From DATLCI01 sp035526435 (GTDB lineage: Bacteria; Acidobacteriota; Terriglobia; Terriglobales; Acidobacteriaceae): a stretch of 27,825 bases of DNA. Positions 20,622-27,825 of this stretch are shown in pieces; the first letter of the stretch is position 1, and each line of letters opens with the position of its first letter. The stretch covers positions 1-27,825 of the forward strand of contig DATLCI010000014.1 of NCBI GenBank assembly GCA_035526435.1, written 5' to 3'. Under the pieces are notes generated by a model. That model made no database searches and had not been told where the DNA came from. It was given only the letters and a program-made list of their open reading frames with translations. Both the position numbers and the translations under genes were made by a program.

Positions 20622-22466
20622 ATGTCCAGACTTTCCCGACTCTTGCGCTATGCGGCCCCGTATTGGCTGCAATTGGGCGCGTCCGTCATGCTCATGGCGA
20701 TGGTCGGTCTGCTGGACGCCTTCCGCGTACTCCTCATCGGCCCCATATTTGACCGCGTTCTGAATCCCGTGCCGCACGGCCGCGGCATCACCCTGTTCAA
20801 GATCCCGGGGCTGGACTTCCAGTTCAACCTGCAGGACTACATTCCCGCCCACTTCCAGAACGACTGGACGATGGTCGCTTTCGCATTGGTGATGGCTACC
20901 TTGCTCAAGGGTGCTTGCGACTACCTGGGCACCTATCTGGTGAATTATGCCGGCTTTGGCATGATCACCGACCTGCGCAATGAGCTTTACAATGCGATCC
21001 TGCGACGGTCGGTGGCGTTCTTCCATCGCAACGCCACCGGCACGCTCCTCTCCACCATCATCAACGATGTCGAGCGCGTGCAGTATGCGATGTCGAGCGT
21101 GCTGGGTGAATTCCTCCAGCAATTTTTTACCTTGATCTTCACCGCCGGGGTCGTGGTGGTATTAGGCGGAAAATTGGCGTGGATACTGGTCCTGTTCATC
21201 CCCTTCGTCGTCTTTTCCGCCGGCAAGATCGGGCGTCGAGTACGCAGCACCACCCGCAAAGGGCAAGACAAGCTTGCTGACATCCAGAACATCCTGCAGG
21301 AGACCATCACGGGAAACCGCGTAGTCAAGGCATTCGGCATGGAGACGTGGGAGATTGCGCGCTTCCGGGGCGCAGCCGGCAAACTGTTTCGCGCCAATCT
21401 CCGCTCCGTACGCGCCCAGGCTTTGAGCTCACCGACGATGGACATCATCGGCGCGGTCGCCATCGCGGTGCTGCTTCTCATCGGGCGCGACCAGATCCGC
21501 GTGGGCGTTTTCACTGCCGGCAGCTTTCTGATGTTCATCGTGGCGGTATTCAAGCTGTACGATCCCGTGCGTAAGTTCGCGCAGTTCAACAACAGCTTCC
21601 AGCAGGCGCTGGGCGCGTCGAGTGAGATATTCACTTTCATGGATGCGAGCGACGACGTTCAGCAGAAGCCCGATGCCCTCATCCTGCGCGGCTTTCACAA
21701 GCGTGTCCTCTTTGAGAATGTTGGTTTTTCCTACGTCGAAGACGACGGTGCTCCGCGACCGGTTCTGCACAACATTGACCTGGATGTTCGCGCGGGTGAA
21801 GTCATGGCCATCGTTGGGTCCAGCGGCGCGGGCAAGACTACTCTCGTCAATCTTCTGCCGCGTTTTTTTGATGTGACCGAGGGCCGCTTGCTCATTGACG
21901 GGCATGATGTCCGCGACCTCAACATTGCCACGCTGCGCTCGCATATCGGCATCGTCACGCAGGAGACCATTCTGTTCAATGACACGGTGCGCAATAACAT
22001 CGCTTATGGCCAGCCCAACATGCCGGCGGACCTCGTCGTGGCCGCCGCCAAGGCGGCGCGCGCCCACACTTTTATCGAGCAGATGCCCCAGGGTTATGAC
22101 ACCATCATTGGTGAAAAAGGGGTCCGGTTAAGCGGCGGAGAGCGGCAGCGCCTCGCCATTGCCCGGGCCTTGCTGAAGAACGCGCCCATCCTGATCCTGG
22201 ATGAAGCCACCTCCGCCCTGGACACCGAATCGGAAGCGCTGGTACAGACAGCGTTGCAGAACTTGATGGCGGGGCGCACAGTGTTTGTGATCGCGCACCG
22301 CCTGTCCACGGTAAGGCGCGCGGACCGCATCGTCGTCCTGGAAAATGGCACCATCGCTGACATTGGCACGCACGACGATCTGATCAGCCGCTTGGGCACC
22401 TACAAGCGCCTGCATGACATGCAATTTGTAGACGTAGCAACTCCCGTACTAAAGGAAGCAGACTGA
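20622..22466 (+). CDS. msbA: Lipid A export ABC transporter MsbA
   Basis: Homodimeric inner-membrane flippase that moves lipid A-core from the cytoplasmic to the periplasmic leaflet, the step before Lpt export. Encodes 614 residues. The N-terminal membrane domain (about 1-330) shows six helices, starting 'LGASVMLMAMVGLLDAFRVLL', with a large loop at 50-80. The coupling region 'LLSTIINDVERVQYAMSSVLG' is typical of MsbA/ABCB exporters. The nucleotide-binding domain has Walker A 'GSSGAGKTT' (399-407), signature 'LSGGERQR' (503-510), Walker B 'ILILDEATSALD' (523-534) and the switch His in 'IAHRLSTV'. ABC exporter families overlap, so MsbA rather than another glycolipid exporter is inferred from similarity and from Lpt genes nearby. 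The following gene starts four bases after its stop. Confidence 0.88.
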   Translation: MSRLSRLLRYAAPYWLQLGASVMLMAMVGLLDAFRVLLIGPIFDRVLNPVPHGRGITLFKIPGLDFQFNLQDYIPAHFQNDWTMVAFALVMATLLKGACDYLGTYLVNYAGFGMITDLRNELYNAILRRSVAFFHRNATGTLLSTIINDVERVQYAMSSVLGEFLQQFFTLIFTAGVVVVLGGKLAWILVLFIPFVVFSAGKIGRRVRSTTRKGQDKLADIQNILQETITGNRVVKAFGMETWEIARFRGAAGKLFRANLRSVRAQALSSPTMDIIGAVAIAVLLLIGRDQIRVGVFTAGSFLMFIVAVFKLYDPVRKFAQFNNSFQQALGASSEIFTFMDASDDVQQKPDALILRGFHKRVLFENVGFSYVEDDGAPRPVLHNIDLDVRAGEVMAIVGSSGAGKTTLVNLLPRFFDVTEGRLLIDGHDVRDLNIATLRSHIGIVTQETILFNDTVRNNIAYGQPNMPADLVVAAAKAARAHTFIEQMPQGYDTIIGEKGVRLSGGERQRLAIARALLKNAPILILDEATSALDTESEALVQTALQNLMAGRTVFVIAHRLSTVRRADRIVVLENGTIADIGTHDDLISRLGTYKRLHDMQFVDVATPVLKEAD

Positions 22467-22470
22467 CCTC

Positions 22471-23361
22471 ATGCCCATCCGCTCTATGACCGGATACGCC
22501 CAGGTACGCTCCGCCAGCAATGGAAAACAAGAGCTGGCCTTTGCCGTCTCGTTAAAGTCCGTTAACCACCGCTACCTGGACCTCTCCATGCGGTTGCCGT
22601 CCGATTGCGACGCGCTCGAGATGAAACTGCGGCGGGTCTTGAAAGAGAAGATGGCGCGGGGACATGTCGACCTCACCCTCAGCGTAGAAAAAGGCGGCAA
22701 CAGCTCCATGCAATTGAACAAGGAGATCGTTGGCGGCTACGTGGAGGCCTTTCGCGAGGCCGCCCGATCCTTTGGAGTGAGTGGCGACCCGGATCTCAAC
22801 TCCATCCTGAAGATGCCCGGCGCCCTGGCCGGCGGCGTGGAAGTAGACGAAGATTTTGAAAAGTCGGTGCTGGATTGCACCGAGGCTGCCATTGCCAAGC
22901 TCACCGAGATGCGCGAAGAAGAAGGCCGCGGACTCGAACAGGAACTTCGCCGCCGGATGCGCGAACTCCACAGCGCCACCGGGCAAGTAGAGGAAATGCG
23001 CGGTGCCGTTTCCCGCGCCTATCTTGAGAAAGTACAATCGAGGATGAATGAGTTGATCGCCGGCAAGGCCGACCAGGACCGCATTTTGCAGGAGGCCGCC
23101 ATGCTGGCCGAGCGCAGTGATATTCAGGAGGAGTTGGTGCGCATGAAGATGCACATTCAGCACTTCGTGGGCATGCTGGATAAAGGCGGCGAGATCGGAA
23201 AGAAACTGGATTTCCTGTTGCAGGAGATGAATCGCGAAGCTAACACCCTGCTCTCGAAGACGGCAGGGGTGAGTGGGGAAGGTTTGCGTATCACCGAGTT
23301 AGGCTTGGCTATGAAGAGTGAGATAGAGAAAACGCGCGAACAGATCCAGAACATCGAGTAG
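22471..23361 (+). CDS. yicC: YicC/YloC family endoribonuclease-like protein
   Basis: YicC-family proteins are endoribonucleases implicated in small-RNA and mRNA turnover and stationary-phase survival in E. coli. Encodes 296 residues. The N-terminus 'IRSMTGYAQVRS' and 'SLKSVNHRYLDLSMRLPSD' are family signatures. The C-terminal DUF1732 portion has the acidic/charged 'LAERSDIQEELVRMKMHIQH', 'FVGMLDKGGEIGKKLDFLLQ' and 'EMNREANTLLSKTAGV', ending 'ELGLAMKSEIEKTREQIQNIE'. The gene begins 4 bases after the msbA stop with AAGGAAG upstream, and is followed by gmk, the usual genomic partner of this family. Confidence 0.95.
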   Translation: MPIRSMTGYAQVRSASNGKQELAFAVSLKSVNHRYLDLSMRLPSDCDALEMKLRRVLKEKMARGHVDLTLSVEKGGNSSMQLNKEIVGGYVEAFREAARSFGVSGDPDLNSILKMPGALAGGVEVDEDFEKSVLDCTEAAIAKLTEMREEEGRGLEQELRRRMRELHSATGQVEEMRGAVSRAYLEKVQSRMNELIAGKADQDRILQEAAMLAERSDIQEELVRMKMHIQHFVGMLDKGGEIGKKLDFLLQEMNREANTLLSKTAGVSGEGLRITELGLAMKSEIEKTREQIQNIE

Positions 23362-23396
23362 GTTTATTAACGGCTAAAGACTAAAGACTGCTTTTA

Positions 23397-24119
23397 ATGC
23401 CAGGTATCCTCTACATCATCTCCGCGCCGTCCGGGTCAGGGAAGTCCACCCTGGTGAACGAGTTGCGCAGTCTCGTCCCCTATCTCGAATTTTCCATCTC
23501 CTACACTACGCGCGCGCCGCGCGGCAGCGAGCAGAATGGGCGCGAGTATTACTTCGTCAGCCGCCGGGAGTTTGAGGAGATGATCCGCCGGGAAGAGTTC
23601 CTGGAGCATGCCGAGGTCTTCGGCAATTACTACGGGACCGCCAAGCGCTTTCTGCGTGAGGCCGAGGCCCGCGGCAATGACCTGCTTCTGGATATCGATG
23701 TCCAAGGTGCAGCTCAAGTCAAAGAGCGGGCGGAGAACTCAGTCAGCATCTTCGTCCTCCCTCCCTCTCGCAAGGACCTGGAAAGGCGGCTACGCAACCG
23801 CAGCCAAAGCGAAGCCAGCACGTCGAAGGGTGGCGGCATGTCTGATGCTGTCATTGAACGTCGGCTTTTGGAGGCCGGAAAAGAGATTGAGAAATATTCA
23901 AAATACGACTATATTCTCGTCAACAACGACCTTCAGGAAGCTGTGGAGTGCTTGAAAGCCATCGTGGTTTCCGAGCGTAAGTTACGCTCCGGCAAGGCTT
24001 TAGACGACGCGGATCAAAAAATGCTCGGGGAAGCCCGCAAGTGTCTGCAAGCCGCCCAGGCCCAAAGTGGCAAGCTCCAAGAGATTTTGAGTTCATTCTC
24101 GCCGGCGCCGTCCGGATAA
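23397..24119 (+). CDS. gmk: Guanylate kinase
   Basis: Phosphorylates GMP to GDP with ATP, essential for GTP/dGTP supply. Encodes 240 residues, longer than the usual 190-210. The P-loop 'SAPSGSGKSTL' (9-19), the GMP-binding 'SISYTTRAPRGSEQNGREYY', 'FLEHAEVFGNYYGT' and 'LLLDIDVQGAAQVK' are all present. The LID region ('RLRNRSQSEASTSKGGGMSD') has an extra Ser/Gly-rich stretch, and the C-terminus extends about 30 residues ('EARKCLQAAQAQSGKLQEIL'). No Shine-Dalgarno is visible, and a short CTAAAGA direct repeat lies just upstream. Confidence 0.95.
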   Translation: MPGILYIISAPSGSGKSTLVNELRSLVPYLEFSISYTTRAPRGSEQNGREYYFVSRREFEEMIRREEFLEHAEVFGNYYGTAKRFLREAEARGNDLLLDIDVQGAAQVKERAENSVSIFVLPPSRKDLERRLRNRSQSEASTSKGGGMSDAVIERRLLEAGKEIEKYSKYDYILVNNDLQEAVECLKAIVVSERKLRSGKALDDADQKMLGEARKCLQAAQAQSGKLQEILSSFSPAPSG

Positions 24120-24132
24120 ATGAGGTAAGTGC

Positions 24133-24360
24133 ATGGAAATGGAAGGCTTTGACAGCAAGTACCGGTATATTCTGGTAGCGGCGCGTCGCGCCCGGCAGCT
24201 CCAATCGGGGGCTCCTTCACTGGTGAAATCCCCCTCCCGTAAGGCCAGCAAAGTGGCCCAGGATGAGATCCAGGCCGGCCTCGTGAAGCATGTGATCACG
24301 GAAGAACCTAAGACTGCCCTGGTGGCTGCCACGGACTTCTTTGACGGCGGAACCCGCTAG
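24133..24360 (+). CDS. rpoZ: RNA polymerase omega subunit
   Basis: Small subunit that helps assemble and stabilise RNA polymerase by binding beta-prime. Encodes 75 residues with a TGAGG ribosome binding site. The conserved core 'DSKYRYILVAARRARQLQ' contains the 'AARRARQL' pattern of omega, followed by 'VAQDEIQAGLVKHVI' corresponding to 'ia.eEi..gki'. Acidobacterial omegas are short like this one. It lies 13 bases after gmk and 55 bases before coaBC, the classic gmk-rpoZ-coaBC order. Confidence 0.93.
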   Translation: MEMEGFDSKYRYILVAARRARQLQSGAPSLVKSPSRKASKVAQDEIQAGLVKHVITEEPKTALVAATDFFDGGTR

Positions 24361-24379
24361 GCATCTTGTATCCCGACCC

Positions 24380-24403
24380 CGCCTGTGACAATCTAATCAG
24401 GCG
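24380..24403 (+). promoter_or_regulatory. Small hairpin in the rpoZ-coaBC spacer
   Basis: CGCCTG (24380-24385) and CAGGCG (24398-24403) can pair around a 12-base loop, just before the coaBC start. No U-tract follows; it may tune ribosome access, since it overlaps the GAGGG ribosome binding site. Confidence 0.3.
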
Positions 24404-24415
24404 AGGGTGCCCCCT

Positions 24416-25636
24416 ATGAAAGTTGCACTGGGCGTGACCGGCGGCATTGCCGCCTACAAAGCTGCGGAGATCGTCCGCCTGCTGCAGGACTGCAATGTCC
24501 GCGTGCAGGTGGTGATGACCCGTGGCGCGCAGGAGTTCGTCCGCCCGCTTACCTTCGCCGCCCTGACCGGGCAAAAAGTCATTACCGGACTGTTCGGGCC
24601 GGAAGGCGCAGAATCAGTTCCCAATATCGATTCCGCCATTGAACATATTTCCGTGGCCCAGGAGATTGATGCGCTCGTGGTCGCGCCGGCTACGGCGGAC
24701 ATCCTCGCCAAGTTCGTGCAGGGGATTGCCGACGACTTTCTGACTACGCTTTATCTCGCCACTAGAGCTCCCGTACTCGTTGCTCCGGCGATGAACGTGA
24801 ATATGTGGAACCACCCGGCCACGCAGGCCAATGTTGCGGAACTGCGCCAGCGCGGGGTTTACATAGTGGAGCCAGATAGCGGATATCTTGCTTGCGGGAT
24901 GGTCGGCGCCGGTCGACTTGCGGCCAACGAGACCATCGTCTCGGCGGTGATGGACATGCTCCACGCCAACCAGGCGCTGCGCGGCGAGACAGTCTTGATC
25001 ACTGCCGGTCCCACCCGCGAGCCGATTGACCCCGTTCGCTTCATCGGAAATCGCTCCAGCGGCAAAATGGGTTATGCCCTGGCCGACGAAGCGCTCCGCA
25101 TGGGCGCGAAAGTCATCTTGATCAGCGGTCCCACCGCTCTGAAAGCACCGGAAGGCGCGGAACTGCTCAACGTGGAGACCACCGAGCAGATGCGAGATGC
25201 CGCGATGGCACGTTTCGGGGAGGCCACCATTGTCATTAAGACCGCGGCCGTGGCAGACTACAAGCCTAAGCAGGTTGCAGGGCAGAAGATGAAGCGCACC
25301 GGCGACATGTCGGTGGACTTGGAAGCAACGGCAGATATCCTGAAAGAGCTCGCTTCAAAGAAAACTTCACAACTGGTGATCGGCTTTGCCGCCGAGACCG
25401 AGAACATCCTGGAGAATGCGCGCAAGAAGCTGGATGCCAAGAAGCTGGATGCCATCGTTGTAAACGATGTCTCTCAACCCGCCATCGGCTTCGACTCCGA
25501 CCGCAACGCCGTCCGCATCATTACGCACGAGCAAGAGATTGACGTTCCTGAAGCGACGAAGATCGAAGTTGCGCGGCGAGTGTTGGAATTTGTAGTGAGG
25601 CTGAAAAAGCCAGCCCCGGCTACCGCGCGCAAGTAA
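24416..25636 (+). CDS. coaBC: Bifunctional CoaBC: phosphopantothenoylcysteine synthetase/decarboxylase
   Basis: Performs two steps of coenzyme A synthesis: joining cysteine to phosphopantothenate (CoaB) and decarboxylating the product (CoaC, FMN-dependent). Encodes 406 residues from the ATG at 24416, preceded by GAGGG; a GTG three codons earlier is less likely. The CoaC domain (1-about 185) has 'GVTGGIAAYKAAEIVRLL', the catalytic His in 'IEHISVA' (H77), 'PAMNVNMW' (124-131) and the substrate-clamp 'GYLACGMVGAGR' (with Cys160). The CoaB domain (about 190-400) starts 'VLITAGPTREPIDPVRFI' with 'NRSSGKMG', and includes 'KTAAVADYKP' and 'VVNDVSQPAIGFDSD'. All catalytic residues I can check are present. 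Confidence 0.97.
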   Translation: MKVALGVTGGIAAYKAAEIVRLLQDCNVRVQVVMTRGAQEFVRPLTFAALTGQKVITGLFGPEGAESVPNIDSAIEHISVAQEIDALVVAPATADILAKFVQGIADDFLTTLYLATRAPVLVAPAMNVNMWNHPATQANVAELRQRGVYIVEPDSGYLACGMVGAGRLAANETIVSAVMDMLHANQALRGETVLITAGPTREPIDPVRFIGNRSSGKMGYALADEALRMGAKVILISGPTALKAPEGAELLNVETTEQMRDAAMARFGEATIVIKTAAVADYKPKQVAGQKMKRTGDMSVDLEATADILKELASKKTSQLVIGFAAETENILENARKKLDAKKLDAIVVNDVSQPAIGFDSDRNAVRIITHEQEIDVPEATKIEVARRVLEFVVRLKKPAPATARK

Positions 25637-25644
25637 GCGCTTAC
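25633..25644. repeat. GTAAGCGCTTAC palindrome overlapping the coaBC stop
   Basis: A perfect 12-base palindrome includes the coaBC TAA. It may be a chance feature or a short binding site. Confidence 0.3.
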
Positions 25645-25655
25645 GAGATCTCATT

Positions 25656-25717
25656 CCTGTCATCCTGAGCGAGCCGGACTCCAACGCTACCCTTACCCCT
25701 GTCATCCTGAGCGAGCC
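25656..25717. repeat. Two copies of a CCTGTCATCCTGAGCGAGCC intergenic repeat
   Basis: The same 20-base sequence occurs at 25656-25675 and 25698-25717. A related end, GCGAGTCGAAGGAC, appears at about 25734-25747. This resembles dispersed REP-like elements (TGTCATCCTGAGCGAR...TCGAAGGA) frequent in intergenic regions of Acidobacteria and other bacteria; usually they are imperfect palindromic units. Confidence 0.75.
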
Positions 25718-25778
25718 GCGAACAACGTGAGCGGCGAGTCGAAGGACAAGGCATTTGCACTTGGATTTGGTTTTGCCC

Positions 25779-25907
25779 TTGCCTTTGCTTCTTGCCTCAA
25801 TCGCTTTTCTCCGTGCCTCTGTGCCTCCGTGGTGGGTTTTGCCTTTGCTTTTGCTTCTTCCCTGAATCGCTTTTCTCCGTGTCTCCGTGCCTCCGTGGTG
25901 GGTTTTG
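25779..25907. repeat. Tandem duplication of a 66-base CTCCGTG-rich unit
   Basis: Two imperfect copies (25779-25844 and 25845-25907) share TTGCtTTTGCTTCTT..., AATCGCTTTTCTCCGTG and CCTCCGTGGTGGGTTTTG. On the minus strand each reads as CCACCACGGAGGCACGGAG-like, a repeat family widespread in intergenic DNA of several phyla. The plus-strand frame through it gives a repeated peptide and is not a gene. Only two units exist, so it is not a CRISPR array. Confidence 0.8.
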
Positions 25908-25933
25908 GTTTTCCTCGGTGAGATAATGAACCC

Positions 25934-26680
25934 ATGCCCCTCGACCCCGTTCTCGTCGCCCGTCTGCAGTACTACCGCGAGATGGGTATCGACAGCTTCT
26001 ACCGGCGCAGCAATGCACCCACAGCCATCGCCTGTGCGCCTGCGGAGTCGGCAGCTGCGCCGAGCCCGCAGGACTACACGGCTCACGCCCTACCTGCTGA
26101 TAAGCCGGCTGCCCTGCAGATCGTCCGCAATGAGATCGGCGATTGCACCCGCTGCCGCCTGCATAAACAGCGCACCAACATCGTGTTCGGTGTCGGCAAC
26201 GTGGATGCCGACATCGTGTTCGTCGGCGAGGGCCCCGGCGCGGACGAAGACGCCTCCGGCGAGCCATTCGTTGGCCGCGGCGGACAGCTCCTCAACAACA
26301 TGATCAATGCCATGGGGCTGAAGCGCGAAGACGTTTACATCGCGAACGTGGTGAAATGCCGCCCGCCGGGCAATCGCACTCCTGAGCGCGACGAATGTGA
26401 CACTTGCTCGCCGTTCCTGCTGAAGCAGATCGAAGTTGTGCAGCCCAAGATCATCGTCGCATTGGGCGCGGTAGCCGCTAAAAATCTTTTGCAGATGAAC
26501 GACACCATGTTGAACCTCCGCGGACACATCTACGACTTCCGCACTACCAAGCTCGTCGTTACCTATCACCCGGCTTACCTGCTGCGCGATCCCCGCCAGA
26601 AGGGCGAGGCCTGGAAAGATTTGCAGATGGTGATGAAGTACCTGGGAATGACTCCGCCAAAACCCACCGCCAAGTCGTAA
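25934..26680 (+). CDS. Uracil-DNA glycosylase, family 4 (iron-sulfur)
   Basis: Removes uracil from DNA produced by cytosine deamination or dUMP incorporation, starting base-excision repair. Encodes 248 residues. Motif A 'GEGPGADEDASGEPFVGRGG' (98-117) and motif B 'HPAYLLR' (212-218) define family 4 rather than Ung. The [4Fe-4S] cysteines are C71 and C74 ('DCTRC'), C142 ('VVKCRPPGNRTP') and C158 ('CSPFLL'); an extra Cys155 sits beside C158. The first 60 residues form an Ala/Pro-rich extension that often precedes this domain in Acidobacteria. A GATAAT lies only 7 bases upstream of the ATG, so a near-leaderless transcript is possible. It is followed by priA after 30 bases. Confidence 0.95.
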   Translation: MPLDPVLVARLQYYREMGIDSFYRRSNAPTAIACAPAESAAAPSPQDYTAHALPADKPAALQIVRNEIGDCTRCRLHKQRTNIVFGVGNVDADIVFVGEGPGADEDASGEPFVGRGGQLLNNMINAMGLKREDVYIANVVKCRPPGNRTPERDECDTCSPFLLKQIEVVQPKIIVALGAVAAKNLLQMNDTMLNLRGHIYDFRTTKLVVTYHPAYLLRDPRQKGEAWKDLQMVMKYLGMTPPKPTAKS

Positions 26681-26710
26681 ACTCTTAGCACTCCGTCTGT
26701 TTGTGAATCC

Positions 26711-27825
26711 ATGCCTGAATTTTGCGACGTCGCTTTGCCCGTGCCGCTGGAGATGACCTTCACCTATCGCGTGGGCGAGCAGCAACCGGTGGTGGGCGGG
26801 CGCGTACTCGTACCCTTCCGCACGGGACGCGAAGCCGGCATAGTGATTGCTCTGCATGACATCCCGCCTTCCATGAAGGCAAAAACAGTTTTGCAGGTCA
26901 TTGATCAGGCTCCTGTTTTCGACGAGTCCTTGCTGAAGCTGGGCGAGTGGATCGCGCAGTATTACTTGGCGCCGATCGGCGAGGTCTACCGCACCATGCT
27001 CCCTTTGATGGCGGAGGTGAAGAAGGCGTGGTCGTACTCCATAACTGAGGCTGGACACACGGCGCTTTATGAAGGCGCGACCATTGGTTCCTCCAAGCGT
27101 TCCAAAAAATCGGCGGACGACCAGATGCTCGAATACGAAGTCCTGAATTATCTGGCGAATGCCGAGGATGGGGCGGCGCGGGAAGGAAGCATTCGCTCCG
27201 CCACGGGCGCGACCAGGGACATTCTTGTGGGACTAGTAAAAAAGAAATGGATTGCACGCCAAGATATTTCGACCCTCCGAGATGCCTCGCGCACCGTCCG
27301 CATCGCCGTGCTCTGCACCCGGACTCCCGAAGGAGTCGAGCCTTCGGGCCGCAAGCTCAACGACAATCAGCAAGTACTCCTGCTCGCGTTGACCGTTGCT
27401 GGCGGACGCTCTCCCGTAGATGAACTGAACAAGCTCGCCGTTCCGCGCAGCACCTTGCAAACCCTCGTCAGACGCGGCCTGGTTGAGGTCATCGAAGAAG
27501 CGGCTGAGTTTCATGTATCAAGATCGGAAGTCCGTGCACCGCTTGATTTCACTCTCAACTCCGCCCAGAAAAAGGCTCTAAGCGCCGTCAATGCTGCCGT
27601 CGACGCAGAAAAATTCTCAGTATCTTTGCTCCACGGCGTGACGGGCTCCGGCAAGACCGCCGTCTATCTATCTGCCATGCAGCAAGTCCTTGCTGCCGGA
27701 CGCTCCGCCATCTTGCTGGTCCCGGAGATTGGCCTTACTCCTGCCATGGCGGCCAATCTGCACCAGATATTCGGTGAGCAAGTCGCCATCTTGCACTCCG
27801 CCCTTTCCAACGACGAGCGCGCCGA
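26711..27825 (+). CDS. priA: Primosomal helicase PriA, 3' partial
   Basis: DNA helicase that recognises stalled forks and reloads the replisome. The frame opens with ATG at 26711 and stays open for 371 codons to the window edge without a stop. The N-terminal 3'-end-binding domain is clear ('FCDVALPVPLEMTFTYRV', 'RVLVPFRTGREAGIVI', 'WIAQYYLAPIGEVYRTMLP'). A winged-helix region follows (about 140-275), with charged, poorly conserved sequence. The helicase domain begins with 'LNSAQKKAL' (about 279) and Walker A 'GVTGSGKTAVY' (about 309-319), then motif Ia 'LLVPEIGLTPAM'. The window ends before the DEEH motif and zinc-binding region. It is probably co-transcribed with the uracil-DNA glycosylase. 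Confidence 0.95.
   Translation, partial: MPEFCDVALPVPLEMTFTYRVGEQQPVVGGRVLVPFRTGREAGIVIALHDIPPSMKAKTVLQVIDQAPVFDESLLKLGEWIAQYYLAPIGEVYRTMLPLMAEVKKAWSYSITEAGHTALYEGATIGSSKRSKKSADDQMLEYEVLNYLANAEDGAAREGSIRSATGATRDILVGLVKKKWIARQDISTLRDASRTVRIAVLCTRTPEGVEPSGRKLNDNQQVLLLALTVAGGRSPVDELNKLAVPRSTLQTLVRRGLVEVIEEAAEFHVSRSEVRAPLDFTLNSAQKKALSAVNAAVDAEKFSVSLLHGVTGSGKTAVYLSAMQQVLAAGRSAILLVPEIGLTPAMAANLHQIFGEQVAILHSALSNDERA

Noticed and set aside
25779..25907. Possible CRISPR array
   Set aside because: There are only two units directly adjacent to each other, with no spacers and no cas genes.
25727..25921. Plus-strand frame encoding a short repeated hydrophobic peptide
   Set aside because: It translates the 66-base tandem intergenic repeat; there is no ribosome binding site and the peptide merely repeats the DNA unit.
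26090..27058. A 322-codon minus-strand open frame
   Set aside because: It is antisense to the uracil-DNA glycosylase and priA genes, both of which have strong family motifs.

Overview
The window looks like chromosomal core sequence from a diderm, GC-rich bacterium, most likely an Acidobacteriota (Terriglobia/Koribacter-like) genome. This is inferred from tandem DUF507 genes, a giant LptC/LptA-like protein fused to an lptB-rpoN-hpf-rapZ block, an RpoN with a long acidic insert, frequent GTG/TTG starts, and the style of the intergenic repeats. LptB, the LptC/LptA-like protein and MsbA show that it builds an outer membrane with lipopolysaccharide-type glycolipid. I see no phage, transposase, integrase, CRISPR array, restriction system, rRNA or tRNA.

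Layout. Positions 1-987 hold the 3' part of a CsgG-family gene, closed by a strong (probably bidirectional) terminator. Positions 1053-2323 (minus) hold two tightly spaced genes of unknown function, divergent from a translationally coupled pair of DUF507 genes (2460-3019). A minus-strand zinc-ribbon/single-TM/Sel1-repeat protein (3136-4332) is divergent from queG (4482-5597). Then come a glycine-zipper protein, a small Cys-containing protein, and a secreted HExxH peptidase-like/TPR protein (6620-8494). The last of these converges with a stand-alone proline dehydrogenase (8497-9414, minus) and a cold-shock protein (9608-9814, minus).

From 10188 to the end everything is on the plus strand: a YihY family membrane protein, a membrane-bound HAMP-SpoIIE (RsbU-like) phosphatase, the LptC/LptA-like protein, lptB, rpoN, long-form hpf, a small multi-pass membrane protein, rapZ, msbA, a yicC-family gene, gmk, rpoZ, coaBC, a type-4 uracil-DNA glycosylase and the 5' part of priA. 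The block yicC-gmk-rpoZ-coaBC-(udg)-priA is a classic bacterial housekeeping arrangement. The block lptCA-lptB-rpoN-hpf-rapZ is also classic, but here hprK and PTS genes are missing from their usual place.

How the genes work together: msbA flips lipid A-core across the inner membrane, and LptC/LptA-like plus LptB drive its export to the outer membrane. rpoN, hpf and rapZ form a nutrient/stress-response cluster. gmk, rpoZ, coaBC, udg and priA supply nucleotide, RNA polymerase, coenzyme A and DNA repair/restart functions. Nothing here is convincingly a new defence or mobile system. The most unusual items are the expanded RpoN, the RapZ with a non-canonical P-loop residue, the structured cspA/yihY divergent region, the DUF507 pair and several unassigned secreted or membrane proteins.
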